DNA of 64,000 bases from Owenia fusiformis (GCA_903813345.2 CAIIXF020000003.1:24441248-24505247); one strand, 5' to 3'. Shown: positions 46,607 through 59,603, numbered from the stretch's first letter. Program-made: numbers and translations. The notes: generated from the sequence alone by a model not told the origin.

Positions 46607-47780
46607 CACTACGGGCAAATTATTGATATGACGCGCCATCCGCTAGGTGCGCTGATCACGATCGCACTGGACGAAATGTTGCATCTCCAGGTGCAGAATT
46701 ATTATGTTACCGTCAATGGAGAAAGATTGGGACCTTTTATTTGGAGAACGTGCACAGTTGTACTTATCTGGCTCTAATACGTCCGCGCGTGTGTAAAAGT
46801 CGTATATTTATAATGTACTTCCCAGTTTGCTACATTTTGCTACATTTTGGTCAAGTCATTAAAACGAACGATTTGATAGTCCAAGGACGTCTATGGATAG
46901 TCATACTTTCACCCTTGGTTCATTTTTTTCATTTATAAATAAAATTAATTTAAATTCACATATTCAAATACTAGAAACTCTAAATCGCAATCGTATCGTT
47001 TTAGATTTTTAAAATAATGCTTTAGTTTTGAAATACGACTGTGTAAACACAAACGTTGGTCAATATTTACGCGTGAGCTTCGTCTGATTTCACTTGAGAA
47101 AATCGTTGCCAATGCGTAATGTTGATGCACCCACTACTCAGTACATTTAGATCATAGAATTATAAACTAAAGACCCTCTAATCTACATATTAATATGATC
47201 ATGAATCTGAAATCTATTTAAAAATCCATTCACATTAAGTTATTGAATTGTCCGTCTAAAGTTTACGCTATACACTGAACGGTTCAATCATCAAAAGTTT
47301 ATTTCAGTTCATTCCTCGATATTTAGACATAAGAAAACATAACTTACAATCATAGTATGGATGTGAATTTAATTAACTTTAATACTTACATTCATAATGA
47401 TTACTGTCGTGAAATTATTTTCGGAATCCGTCCAAGAATAGTGGTGTAAAACGGCTTCTCCTGCGACCAACCTAAACATGTCCGTTTGACGCAACAATTT
47501 TGCACTCACGATGTTTTCAAGGTTATTTACAGAAAGATGACGAAAATATTTGACACCATAGCAAGTTATAATTTAGATAAACATGCAGTAGAGACCCCCT
47601 AGTACCACCATTGAAAAAATCAGAAAAATCTGTAAATTTTAAGCAATTCAATTCTGCTCACCAAGAAAGCGGGTTTTACAAGAAGTATAGACCGGGAGCG
47701 CGTGAACACCTAGCGGTAGGTTTTAGAGTGAAAAGCATAAGACGAAATTGGCGCGTCATATCAATAATTTGCCCGTAGTG
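46607..47780. mobile_element. CACTA-ended DNA transposon, non-autonomous
   Basis: The tips are CACTACGGGCAAATTATTGA (46607) and its exact complement TCAATAATTTGCCCGTAGTG (ending 47780); the match extends through TATGACGCGCCA, about 32 bp in all. ATG flanks both sides (46604-46606 and 47781-47783), a 3-bp target duplication as made by CACTA/EnSpm-type elements. Just inside, CCGCTAGGTGCGC at left and CACCTAGCGG at right are also complementary. The 1.17 kb contain two 61-65 codon frames without transposase motifs. Confidence 0.85.
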
Positions 47781-47783
47781 ATG

Positions 47784-50560
47784 TCCCAAACTTTGGGCAA
47801 ACTGTGATCTAATGCCCAAAGGAACAATGTCTAACATCTACCTCATCCTTGTAATACAGAAATTAAAATATAATACCAAACTTCAAGACTATGGAACATT
47901 TCATTCAAACTGAATCAATGCATGTTTAAGAACTAATCTTCAGACAAAATAGGCCATTTAGTGTCAAATTGATGTGGGACAGACAAAATCCGGTCTATAA
48001 TAATGTGAAACTCGACATTTAATCTTGCAAAATGTCTGGGGAGTTTGTTGCATTTTGTTTATATACAGATATAAAAAAAGAGAATTATATATTTCAATTT
48101 TTTAATTTTTTACTACATTTTTGGGAGAGGGTTTTTGAATATACTTGTATATGCACAAATATCAAAGTGAAAGAACCAAAATTATTACAGAAAACAGCAC
48201 AAAGTATCTTGGAGTACACCAACCAACCCCAACTATCCCAAACCATGATCTAACATGAAAGGAAACAATGTCTAATATCCCCTCCCCCACCATTCAATTA
48301 CCATTATCGCAATCCAAGGCCACAATACCAAGTAATGTTTCATTCATACTGAAGTCATTACATTACATGTTGTAGAAAAGACTCAAATTGATAACCATTA
48401 CTCAAAGCATCAAAAATAGTAAAGCTACTAGTATTATTTTCTGGTTTAAGGGAGACCTGATCTCTTAATATGGTAGTTCACTTCTTTTAAACTGGAATAT
48501 GACTTCATCTCAATACATGGGTTCGCATACTTGACTGTCCTTGTGATTCAAAATAATGCAAAAGTTTGATTTAGACATAAACCTACATATAGACCTTCAC
48601 CATATAGTTATAGCTTTCTATGTAAAAGGTTCATAAGGTTTAAGACATATGAAGTAATGAATAGGTGCACCTTTCTTTCAAACCTCAACTGAAACATGTT
48701 TCTTATAAACATAAGTAAAAGTTTTTCTTTCTCAAAATATTCTGATAAATGCTGATTGGTTGATCTGCATTGAAATTGAATATTAAGTTAATGATGCATT
48801 AACGAGACATCACTAATGGTGCTCATCTGACACTTTCTGTCACATTTCTTTATATTACATTCATTGAATTATGGTGGAGTTTCACCCCAATCTATGTATA
48901 TGGGTAGTATCATAAATGAATACAATTTTATCATTGTGACTATTAAAAAGCATTGAGATTAGTGTATATATATGTCTAATGTCCTTTCATTGATTGAATA
49001 ATGAATGTATTGTCATGAGTTTCATGGTTATTAAGGACTAGAAGGGAGACATGTTGGCATAAGTTTTAAGAAATTGTCACAATTTTAATAATTTTTGCTC
49101 TCATCATTACATGTTATGACTATTTTTTAAATATTCAAAAATGTTCTGGCTTTATTTCAGCAAATTCTTTGATTTTTAGGGGTACCCATACCAAAATTGG
49201 AAAAATTGAACGCCCCCTTGAATGTCCACTTTCTTAATTTTAATAATTTTGTACATTTCTGCATCTTAATCTTCAATAGTATCTATATTTGATCAAAAGT
49301 CGTAATTCCCTTTTTGGGAACAAAATTTAGATTGTAATGGCATGATTTTTGAAAAAATTGTTTCAAACATTTTACACTCACCATCTTTTCATGTCAATTT
49401 TAGTTAGAACACTAATCTAGCATATCTGGGATGAATTCAATACAATAAAGGTGATTTTATGTGTTTTACCTGCATGTATCCCTAAAAAACATATCTTTAT
49501 ACTGAATATTTGGCCTGTTACAATATAAAAATTGGTGATACATTAATGATGGCAATTAAGTATTCTGATATGGTACTTTATCTCTGGACAATAACAGCAA
49601 GTGATATTTTTTGATATTATGGAGTAGTGCATGATACTTTTCAGAAAATCGTTGTCAGTCCAATTTTAGGCTACTTTTGTTTATTAGCCACATGTATAAC
49701 TGATATAAATAAAGATGATTTTTTTTATTGTAATCATGGAATAAACCTAATATAGATTTTTTGTGTTATCTTGACCAAATATTTCATAGAAATATGTCTG
49801 TTATAGATGAATTTTCACATGATATGCAAATAACAAGGTTTTCAGAGGATGATTCCACTTTCTTTGATTACATCATTTGATCGGTTTATTATGTCATTTT
49901 GATCAAAAGCTAATATCAAGAGACATTAACTATTTCATTTTTGCAATCATCCACCAACGTAAGCAATTAAAAAAGACATAATTCAAAAAGCAGTCTTATT
50001 ATTCAATAATGTTATTAAAACATAAATCATAATCACCTTCGGAATAAAGTACCTTTGAAGCGTTGAACCCCACAATTCGAAGGATTTATATTGATATATT
50101 CACATAGATCCTTTGGGCAATCTTCTAATATTCCTTTTGATCTGATAGTATAGCCACATAACACAAATGGTTTAATTAAATTGAGATGTTCCTTCCTGAT
50201 TTATTTGGAGATTATATCAAAATGTTTGTATGCATATTTGGGAGTTCTTTGCTTTGAATATATAATTCAATATAACAGATATTAATCTGCTAAGATTGGG
50301 ATATTTTTATCTCCTTGTGCTTCCTACTTTAGCTTATACTTTAAAGTTGTCAGTTGTTTTGAATCAGAAATGACAAACAACAGTTGAAGAATATCTTAAA
50401 ACCATATACAGTAATGCTGGTATAAGTGGAACACATTTGGTAACTATTTATTCTACTTTGGAGATGTTCTGAGAGACCTTTAACATTAAAACTGTCTTAC
50501 ATTAGAGGGCCTTACAGGGGTGTTCTACAGTTTCTACTTTTTTATTTGGTTATTTATTTA
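47784..50560. other. 2.8 kb without recognisable genes
   Basis: AT-rich sequence with only short chance frames and no repeat family that I recognise from the rest of the window. Confidence 0.35.
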
Positions 50561-51310
50561 GTTTTCAAAGGTTCACGTAGGTTATCGCAAACAATTTCAG
50601 ACCATAATATCTTGGATTAAGACTATTTTCTGACCATGAAGACAGTTATATCTTTAAGATCCATTCACTATCTCAAATAAAATTATATACAATAATAATA
50701 AAGTCAAACGGAGGTGGAAATATTTAACTAGCAATCAACCCATCAACACTCTTTTTCAAAGATGTTGACCTCATTTTCGCCATAAATGCAATCATTTTTT
50801 ACAATGTTTAATGCATTACTATTCTTTATTTTGATATTTCGTATTAAATAGTTCTTGAAAGAAAAACTTAATTGCTTCAAGATCAGTGTTCCCCGTGTTA
50901 TTTCTCCATTGAAAAATCTCGTGCTATCCATTGGTTTCAGTATATTTTGGTCATCATTGGTCAAATTCAGTATCTTTAAAGTCCCTCGTGCAATCCACTT
51001 ATCCTTTTAGGAAATAGAACATGCCTTAAAATACATTCTAATTATGCATTCAACAATATAATAAAAGGTTGCATTGTTGGTGAAAATTAGGTCAAGATTT
51101 CTGAAAAAGTATGTTGATTGGTCCATTGCCCCTTTAATATCACTTAGGTCTGATTAACTAAATCATCATTATATTCACTTTTCTAGAACATGACAGATGG
51201 GTCTAAAAGATACACCCATGTTCATGATCAGAAAATATTCAATATTCAAGTTAGAATTGTCTGAAATTGTTTGCGATAACCTACATGCTCCTTTAGAAAC
51301 AGAAAAAGAT
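50561..51310. repeat. TIR element (GTAGGTTATCGCAAACAATT arms)
   Basis: The left arm (about 50561-50665) and right arm (about 51190-51310) are inverted copies: GTAGGTTATCGCAAACAATT TCAGAC and, further in, TATTTTCTGAxCATGAA and TATCTTT.AGA.CCAT. About 105 bp arms, 750 bp overall. It is non-coding. Confidence 0.65.
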
Positions 51311-52184
51311 AATGTGCTTATATCTATCAAAATAATTTTAAATTGACTAATTTTGTATAACCTTCTATAAAAAATGTATGTCTATGTTTTGTTAAACGTC
51401 CAATGATACAGATCTAAGAAGGTATCTCAACACAGGTATTTATCCAATATATTAATGTAAATATCCATGATAAGATTATTGGTATTATATGTATTTATAT
51501 ATGTATTTATACGTCCCAGGTATTTTTTTATATTTTATTATTGAATTGTAAGACTGACCATTATAAATACATAAATAAATAAACGTAAACTTTATATTTT
51601 ATTTCATTAAGTAGCATATTAGAAAAATATGTAATGTTACATTTTAATAAATAATTGCTTTAATATGTTGAAGTTGATATTTGATAAGCGTCTATGAATA
51701 ATATTTTATTTCAAAGTTATTCTCCTTACCTTGTCCACTAACGTTCATAATTGTTGCTTTTACAAATATCCTTTTCAACAATGTTTTTTTAGTTTTCCTT
51801 TTGTGAATTTAAACTCAAAGTATATACGCTCTGTGAAATGACTTCAAAAGTCTTTGTGATCTATTATCAGGTAAGGTAGAACAGGTGTTCAGATAAGGAA
51901 GCTATTGGAATGCTTCTTTCAGCTGCAGCATGTCTTGTTAAACCAACTGTGGAAATGCAGCAACTAGACTGCTTCTGTCAGAGACCTCCCAGTTATTATT
52001 ATTATCTAAAGCATCCAATCTAGGGCCTTTATTAAATCCTCAATTCTCTGTAGCCCTTACAGTGATTGTTCCCTGGATAGAGAAAGGACTCTGGCAAATA
52101 GCGGAAAGAGGTAATTGATATGTCAGTTATTAGGTTTTATAAATTATGCATAAAACATTTTATGGCATGATGAACTCAAACACT
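51311..52184. other. No firm feature
   Basis: Contains AT microsatellite-like text (ATGTATTTATATATGTATTT at about 51490; AAATACATAAATAAATAAAC at about 51565). A minus-strand ATG followed 16 nt later by CAAG|GTAAGG (51723-51745) could be a tiny first exon or chance. Confidence 0.3.
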
Positions 52185-53057
52185 TGTTCTTCCATATGTC
52201 CATCCCTTCAGTCATCCATCCATCAAGTATTTTAGAACTGTCATGGACTGCAGTTCTGTAGTGTAACTTATTTCTTATTATCAAAATGAACCAAATTTGA
52301 GAAGGGATATAGAGAACCCAATTAATGGATATCTTAGCACAGTGCCAAGATATAGAGATATATAGGCTAATAAAGAACCTTTGATCAAGAAATAATTTCC
52401 AAAATGACTGCTCAATTCCAAATTTAAGAATCTTTCGAGAAGGCTGCTGAAATCAAAATGGTCACTATTTTCAAGGAAATGCAATTTTTAATTTTGAACT
52501 CTGATACTTCAAGATTAAATAGGCCAATATGTCCAGATTAAATAAGCTGATGTCTAATTGAAATATAACCTCTGCTCAAGACAAGAAATTCCAATATGAG
52601 GACTCAATTCAAAATGGCTGCAGCATTTTGTAAAAAAAGCAATATTTTAAAAGTCAAAATACTGGTAGATTTAAGGGTTTGGTTCATATTTAATATGTTG
52701 ATATGCCTTAAAGTCATAGAACTTCTGCTCAAGAAGAAGCAAGGTTGCAGGATGTGGCTCAAAATTGTTGATAACTTAACTTTTGTCCAAATTGAATCTA
52801 CTATTAAAGTCTTATGATAACAGGACCTCACTCGAGTTTCAATTTTCTTTAAACCTTTAGAACTCAAATTCCAGTAATCAGAATAAGACTTTTTGTAAAA
52901 AATATAATTAAATATAATAAAAATATAAATAGGTTGAATAACAGTTGTTATGTGATGGTGCTGCTCCGCTGAAGGTGGCTGCTGAAATCAAAATGACTGC
53001 CTTTTTCCAGAAATAGTAATAAGTTTTCTTCAGTGAGATCTGCTACTCTGAGAGTTG
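52185..53057 (+). repeat. Interspersed repeat family A, old diverged copy
   Basis: The head TCCATCCCTTCAGTCATCCATCC (eroded CCGTC stretch) is followed by several segments of the type CCTCTGCTCAAGACAAGAAA..TTCAAAATGGCTGC, and the tail GAGATCTGCTACTCTGAGAGTTG. It has the same order and orientation as the other copies. The two opposite 73- and 87-codon frames inside are not genes. Confidence 0.6.
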
Positions 53058-56000
53058 TTTTACTTGTACAACCTAATAATTATAGGCTGTAATTTATACC
53101 ATTAATTATGTTATTTGATAAATATTGAGGTGTAATTTTATGAATGCTATTTATTTCCCTGAAGCTATTCAAAGACATTGATCAATGGACTTAAGTCAAT
53201 GATTGATCTTATCCAGTTTTGAGTCCAGTCTTACCCAATCTTGAGATGTAATTTAATATATCATTGAACAATAACAAGTATTACCCGTTAATCTCATAAA
53301 AAAGTTATATTATAAGATATAAATAGAAAATACACACTCAATGTCACTTGTACAAGACAAAGCTGTTTGATGAAGCAAATTTAACTTATTTATAGTTGTA
53401 GAAATTGACATTATCAGTAATGCTTTTTTACCAGTCTGATTTATAGATAAGGTGATGGTAACTTACCCATTGTTAAAGTGACAATCTTCATTTTTCACAC
53501 CTTTTCTCAATAAATTGTGATCATATGATTTCCGGGTAATCTGCATTTGAAAACATATGATACAACTCATGTCATTACACCATTCTTTGCAAACACATGT
53601 GAATCATGAGTATCATGAACAAAATGAAATGATGTTTTATCAATGGGGCAATACCTCAATTCTAATCTTTTGCTTGAGTTGCTTTATCACAAGAGTAACT
53701 GATCAATTTCTTTTGTTTGAGTGTTTGAGTTGTAACAGATATGAATAGGAATACTTGTTTATTTTAATGTTTGATTATACAAAAATTAGAGTGGCATCGT
53801 ATAACCCCCAAAAAATAAAAATACTTTGAGAAAGTCTTTGATCTTACTCAACAACAGTATCTTGTTAACCTACCATAATCTGATCAGAACTGAAAGCAAC
53901 TTATCTTGTTTTAGTTTTTTTGTCATCTTGATTAAATTAAACCTAAAACAGAAAATATAACATAACTGACACTTCCAGCAACTATTCTTATGCAGAAATA
54001 AAAAATATAAAAAGAAAAATAATAAGCTTGAAATCGATCCAAATAATTTATTAAATTAAATTTTCATGCTTTTAGAAAATGTAACTTTTAGGTCAAGTAG
54101 ATTCACTGTATTGTCAACGTTAAACAATCATAAGAAGTAAATTACTTATTTTATTGATCAGATGACAATCATATGATACAGAACACAAAATAGTAAATAT
54201 CTAAGCACAAGTGCCAAATGGAGAGGGCCACAACATACAATACTCAACAATACTCAACAATGGACATCAGGGGAGAAAACCATGGCTGGTTGTGATCTCT
54301 ATTTCTCAACCATTAATGCCATCATAGGGATCCACCTTTAAAGGTGCCAAGTTAAAACATTGTGAGTTTCAAAGCTATATGAACCCTCAGTTATTAGTGT
54401 TAGAACTATTACAGATGAAAAAACTTTGGCACTATTAAAAAATAATTTTACAGATTTTTTACAATAATGATGAGTTTTGCATCCTTCCCATGGGCTGAAG
54501 GTCAGATAAACACTCAACACTTTTATAATTTATCATTTCAGTCATCAGCTAAAAGCTTCTATATTTTTTCCACAAAATTAGACTGCAGAGATGACATATG
54601 AGAGATGCATTTTGTCAAGAACTTTAAGTGAGTCTTGTTGTGAAGACATTTGTCATAGGGAAAATTCTTGACATACTATATCTATATATTGTGATAGAGG
54701 TTATTGAAGGTTGAAACTATTATAGTGAATTTCTTTCTCACCTGTTTTCAAAAGCGCTCATTGCTGATATATCTTTGAGAACAATTATAATGTAAAAGAA
54801 TTATATAGTGTTTGAGTTGTATCAGCATTTTACATGTTATGTTCATTTGATATTATGAACACATACTTGATCTTGTAGAATTGTGTTGCAAGCACAGTCA
54901 CCCAAACACTGACAACTGTAAAGACAAATTTCGTTTCTGTAAAAGCAATGCAAGTCTCTCCACAAGTATGTAATTTCTAACAATTTTTATCATTTTAAAA
55001 TCCAATATAGTTGGCAGTTGTCTTAATTTGCATGAAATAGAATATTAGTACTCAAGGTAAAGTTAAAGTACATTTTCATTATTATGTCCTTTTTCGTGCC
55101 CATCTTCTAAATAATATAAACAATATAAGAGTGTTTGGAGTCGCTGTCACTGTCTGTTGATTTCATGGAATTTGACATTGTGGATGGCTCTGCAGTGATC
55201 CCTGTCTAGTCTTGATTTCTCACTTAACAAAAAGTGTTATAATTTTGAATTCATTTCATGTTTTTGCACATTTTGCAATTTTATGTCATTCCAAGCTTCC
55301 TCAATCCAATCAACAAAAACTTTAATTGAATGTTTAGCTGATTTTGTGTACATTTCCAATTAATTTTTTTCGATGTGCATCTTTGAATTTGTCAAATGTC
55401 AATACTCAAGTAATATGTAACCGATCTCTGTCATATTTGTACCACTTGCTAGTGACCCTTAATAGGCTACTTTTTTGAAATTTTCATCAGCTGAACTCTT
55501 TGTCTGCCATATTGGCTTCATGAAAACAATGTGCATATTTCAAATTGCTCTCTTATACAGACGGATGAGTGTTTTTATCCTAAAATATTAATTGCCATGA
55601 TCACAGTATCATTTCTGGGGCGTTGGGATACTGGATCGTATCCCAACGTTGACGTCATTTTAACTCTATATCCCACGCTAAGTTGAGAGTGCGTGTAAAT
55701 ACAGAATATATTTAAGTCAGATAGACCAATCAGGTTGCAAGGAATTTCACTATCATGGATGCTGCCAGATATTCCATGTGGCACAGTTCTAACCAATGAT
55801 ACAGTTGCTAGCTAGATAGTGATATAAAAAGGTTTTTAAAAAGGCAACAGCAACTTGTTGCCTTGGGTTTTTGTTTAGTTATCTTTATTTATATTTCTGA
55901 TACGGTCTCTAATATATCATACTTTCATAACAGGATTTTTTATGGTATTACATTGCATGTCTCTTTTTCATTTGATGCTCAATACCAATTAGCTTAATGT

Positions 56001-56249
56001 CTAATTTATGATTTCAGTTCCTGTTTTTATAAAGTTCTAATAACCAATGGCAGCTCAAGTAATAGGCTTGCTCAATGGTTGATATTGCTTCCTGTTACAC
56101 TGCCACAAAATGCTTCGTTGGGCTCTTACATTCGTAAGAATAGAACAAAACAGAATAAAACACCCCCATAATGATGAAATCAATCATTCTTTAAAAGGAA
56201 TTCGGTTTGGAACCAGATTTTATCCAAAATAAAGTTATTAAAATGGTGC
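53058..56249. other. 3.2 kb without recognisable genes
   Basis: AT-rich. A minus-strand mini-frame MKIVTLTM at 53491-53467 runs into a GG|GTAAGT-like donor at 53466 and could be a signal-peptide start, but nothing supports it. The only locally GC-richer piece (55610-55700) holds the word ATCCCAACG and its complement close together (GGGATACTGGATCGTATCCC, a small hairpin). Confidence 0.35.
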
Positions 56250-56789
56250 AGACATAATAGTCCGGATGTGAAGTGCCATATTCTAAGTGAAGGTGGAAAT
56301 GCTTATTATATGAACTTTTTTTGCATTTTCTGTTTAAACATGATATCCATATTCAGAAACTGTCGGATGCCCAACGGGCACCCTTGAGGAATTTTTTTGG
56401 CGGCCATTTTGAATTTTCACATGTTTTATGTATTTTAGCCAGCATATTAGAACAGAAAACTAGCATACACATACACAAATCTTGCTGTTTTTCTTTAATA
56501 GAGTTTTAATATGATGTATACCAATATGTTAGGTTCAAGAAATGTTTCTTGACAAAAATAAAAAAAATCAAGATGGCCGCCAACCTTACAATTTATGAAA
56601 TGTCTCATTCTGTGATAATATCAAATGGATATTAAGTGTTTCCTACAAAATTATCAATAAAAATACTAAATACATCTGATTATGATCTCTTTCTCAGATA
56701 TAAAATATCTGAAATGAGTAAAAAGTAACCTACATAATAATAATGATGTTCCACAAGGGTCATTTCTTGGTGCTATATATATCTTGAAT

Positions 56790-58239
56790 TTATGAATTAT
56801 CTTCTTTTACTAAGATTTCATCAAGGATTTCCTTCAATAAATCCTCATCAGTTTCTTCCAATTCCTGTTCAGTTACTGTCTTTGTATGTTGGTTATTGCA
56901 TTCATTCCCCTTGCAAACACAGAACAATGTACATGATAAAGATGCCTTGGAGCATGAACATTGCCCAGTTCTACATACATTGCCCTCTGATGCACATGTG
57001 CACTTAATGAGCTGGAGAATTCCTTCAGGGGCACAGGGTGTATCCTTGGGCATTGTTGTTGGGACAAGTGAGCCTGTGCTGTTAATTTCCCAACCATAAT
57101 CTGTTGGAAGGATAAGTGGGGGATCAGGCATATCAGCATTTTCTATATAGCTACTTGGAAATGAGCTCGCTTCACATGCTGGGAAAATGCTTCTGTTGTT
57201 GGTGGGAGGGATTTTAGCTTTGGTGCATTTGTAATGTGTTTTGCAGCATTTTTCTTTGCTCATACAGCATATCTCACATCAGACATTTTGTTTGTGACTT
57301 TAGGTGTAATTCCATAATATCTAGAAACAAATTCTGTTGAAGTTTTCTCAACTTCAGTCATGTCTGCATTGACATCTCCCAAGTTAGTGAGTGAGTATCT
57401 ATTTAACACCTTCAGGACTGTTAGCTTGCCAATTCCATGCATGCAAGATGTTGTATCACTGCCAGAGAGACCATGCGCAGCTAACAAGTTTGGGATTTTT
57501 AATTTGTGTTCATTTACGGTTGCATTAATGTTAATGTTTGCTCGGCCAGATGATGTTCCCTCCATTATGATGTTATTTTCCATTAACTTGTGCTTGAGAC
57601 AGTGATGAAGAAGTAGAAGGAAAACATCAGTATCATCACTGAGTACACTGATATTCTGTTGGCCTTTACTGGCAGCATGCAGAACCTGGTGTACGATAAC
57701 AACATCTGCTTCTTCTTGAGTGTTCCTTAAGTCATCACGTTGGTCAATATTTCCTTTGTGAATTTGTACAGGTGTTGGATCAGGACCTGTGATAACAAGG
57801 ATGTTGGAGAATGATCCTTCACTAGCTTTTTGAATGAGATGGTCGATGACACACTTAATCAACTGGACCTTGTTCTCAGTCACATTCAGAACAACATTCA
57901 GTGCAGGGAGAGGTGTGTCAGAGCTGAACTTATACACTTTCCTGGCTGATTGAGCTCGACATGACCTGGTGCTGTTCTTTATGCTATTGTCTTTATATCT
58001 GTCAAAGATAAGGTATACATCTGATTCGGTTAGGAGTCTCAGGATGTACTTAGTGAAAGCAATACAGAAGTTTTCAATTTTGCCAGCCATCGGCCATGAT
58101 ATGATCCAAAGGATGGCACACCCATCAACGACACGTACATTGCAATTGTTTCCTCTTGAGGTGACCTCAATCTGTAACTTTTGTTTCAGCGTTGATTTTG
58201 AGGTTGTGGTATTAATTTCTCCATTTTCATCAAATAGTG
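56790..58239 (-). pseudogene. PIN/FEN1-like nuclease-fold protein with Cys-rich tail, long copy (broken)
   Basis: Minus-strand frame 58270-57260 (336 codons; its first ~10 codons are antisense of the other arm) has a layout I know from a large uncharacterised invertebrate family: VVDGCAILW (47-55), VYLIFDRY (85-92), EEADVVI (186-192), SDDTDVFLLL (211-220), GLSGSDTTS (267-275) and GIGKLT (279-284). The spaced acids Asp49, Glu186/Asp189, Asp212-215, Asp272 and the GIGK turn resemble FEN1/XPG-type PIN nucleases; this is inference. The frame stops at 57260. A second frame (57263-56790) carries GWEI and a nine-Cys region (C-x-C-x6-C-x4-C-x-C-x6-C-x3-C-x-C-x4-C) like CXC/tesmin-type DNA-binding domains, then an acidic tail. 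Compared with the other arm, this copy has a Leu-to-stop change at the end of the first frame, a Trp-to-TAG and a one-base deletion near 57140-57150, so it is a pseudogene as it stands. Confidence 0.75.
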
Positions 58240-59018
58240 ATAATGGAGGGAACATCATCTGGCAGAGCAAACATTAACATTAATGCAACTGTAAATGAAC
58301 ACAAATTAAAAATCCCAAACTTGTAAGCTGCGCATGGTCTATCTGGCAGTAATATGACATCTTGCATGCATGGAATTGGCAAGCTAACAGTCCTGAAGGT
58401 GTTAAATAGATACTCACTCACTAACTTGGGAGATGTCAATGCAGACATGACTGAAGTTGAGAAAACTTCAACAGAATTTGTTTCTAGATGTTATGGAATT
58501 ACACCTAAAGTCACAGACAAAATGTCTGATGTGAGATATGCTGTATTGGCAAAGAAAATGCTGCAAAACACATTACAAATGCACCAAAGCTAAAATCCCT
58601 CCCACCAACAACAGAAGCATTTTCCCAGCATGTGAAGCGAGCTCATTTCCAAGTAGCTATATGGAAAAATGCTGATATGCCTGACCCCCCACTTATCCTT
58701 CCAACAGATTTTGGTTGGGAAATTAACAGCACGGGCTCACTTGTCCCAACAACAATGCCCAAGGATATACCCTGTGCCCCTGAAGGAATTCTCCAGCTCA
58801 TTAAGTGCACATATGCATTAGAGGGCAAGGTATGTAGAACTGGGCGATGTTCATGCTGCAAGGCATCTTTATCATGTACATTGTTCTGTGTTTGCAAGGG
58901 GAATGAATGCAATAACCAACATACAAAGACAGTAACTGAACAGGAATTGGAAGAAACTGATGAGGATTTATTGAGGGAAATCCTTGATGAAATCTTAGTA
59001 AAAGAAGATAATTCATAA
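58240..59018 (+). pseudogene. PIN-like/Cys-rich protein, 5'-truncated inverted copy
   Basis: The plus strand reads the same protein from about residue 240 of the long copy: GRANIN-like start, then a stop at 58326 (AACTTGTAAGCTGC), an open frame 58354-58593 (SCMHGIGKLTV to VRYAV and 14 more residues), a one-base deletion in an A-run at about 58556 and an open frame 58632-59018 with HFQVAIWKNADMPDPPLI, GWEI, the nine-Cys region and the end LVKEDNS. The lesions differ from those of the left arm: here the Trp and Leu codons are intact. The two copies therefore decayed independently after duplication. Confidence 0.75.
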
Positions 59019-59032
59019 ATTCAAGATATATA

Positions 59033-59603
59033 TTTTTGTATTTGTATTTATTTATTTATTTAAGTGTCACGCCAATATATAAAATTACATATTATTAAAA
59101 ACTACATAAAATCACTGGCCCTGCCGGTGTCGGCATATGAGACACTATGGTGTACAATAATCACTTTTAAGACCAAAGTTTTTAAATAAGTTAAAATGAT
59201 CGTCTTTTAATACATAGTTTAATAATTGTCTTTCCCAAACGACGTTGAAGGAGTTCACAGTTCATTATTAAACAATATTTTGCAAGGTTAGATGTTTCAA
59301 AGTCCTCGCCAAATATTGTCCTTGCACTATCCATAAGCTCACTCCTCTCGAGCTGGTATAAAGGGCATTCTATCAGAAAATGCAGTTCTGTTTCGACAGC
59401 ATTACCGCAATGACAGAGGCGCTCCTCAAGAGGCATATTGATATAACGGCCCGTTTCTAATTTTAACGGTAAAGTGCCACTTCGTAGTTGAGCAATGGCA
59501 CGTCTTTCATGGCGGGTGAGGTTAGCATTCACATAAGCCTCAGGGCCAATGGCATGGGATTTATGAATTCTGTACATTATATATATATATATATATACAT
59601 CTT
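59033..59603 (-). mobile_element. 5'-truncated non-LTR retrotransposon (LINE) 3' end
   Basis: Inserted in the right arm of the inverted duplication; the left arm shows the empty site (CAAGATATATATAGCACC). On the minus strand the insertion ends in an A-rich TAAATAAATAAATAAATACAAA tail (plus coordinates about 59033-59062), as LINE 3' ends do. ATATATA at both junctions is a probable target duplication, and an (AT)n run at 59577-59597 adjoins the 5' end. The 0.57 kb contains only the last coding segment and the 3' UTR. Confidence 0.85.
59191..59577 (-). CDS. C-terminal segment of LINE ORF2 (post-RT Cys/His motif), partial
   Basis: An open frame of 128 codons that begins within the truncated element. 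LRSGTLPLKLETGRY (about 31-45) followed by EERLCHCGNAVETELHFLIE (51-70) and CPLY is the region found after the reverse transcriptase in many invertebrate non-LTR elements, with a C-x-C...H-x4-C zinc-binding pattern. It has no RT domain, so it cannot act alone. The Met at 59577 is arbitrary because the element is 5'-truncated there. Confidence 0.75.
   Translation of the reverse strand: MYRIHKSHAIGPEAYVNANLTRHERRAIAQLRSGTLPLKLETGRYINMPLEERLCHCGNAVETELHFLIECPLYQLERSELMDSARTIFGEDFETSNLAKYCLIMNCELLQRRLGKTIIKLCIKRRSF

Noticed and set aside
57360-57605. Plus frames in the left arm, and minus frames in the right arm, of the inverted duplication
   Set aside because: Antisense shadows of the PIN-like coding sequence; they appear as similar peptides only because the arms are inverted copies.
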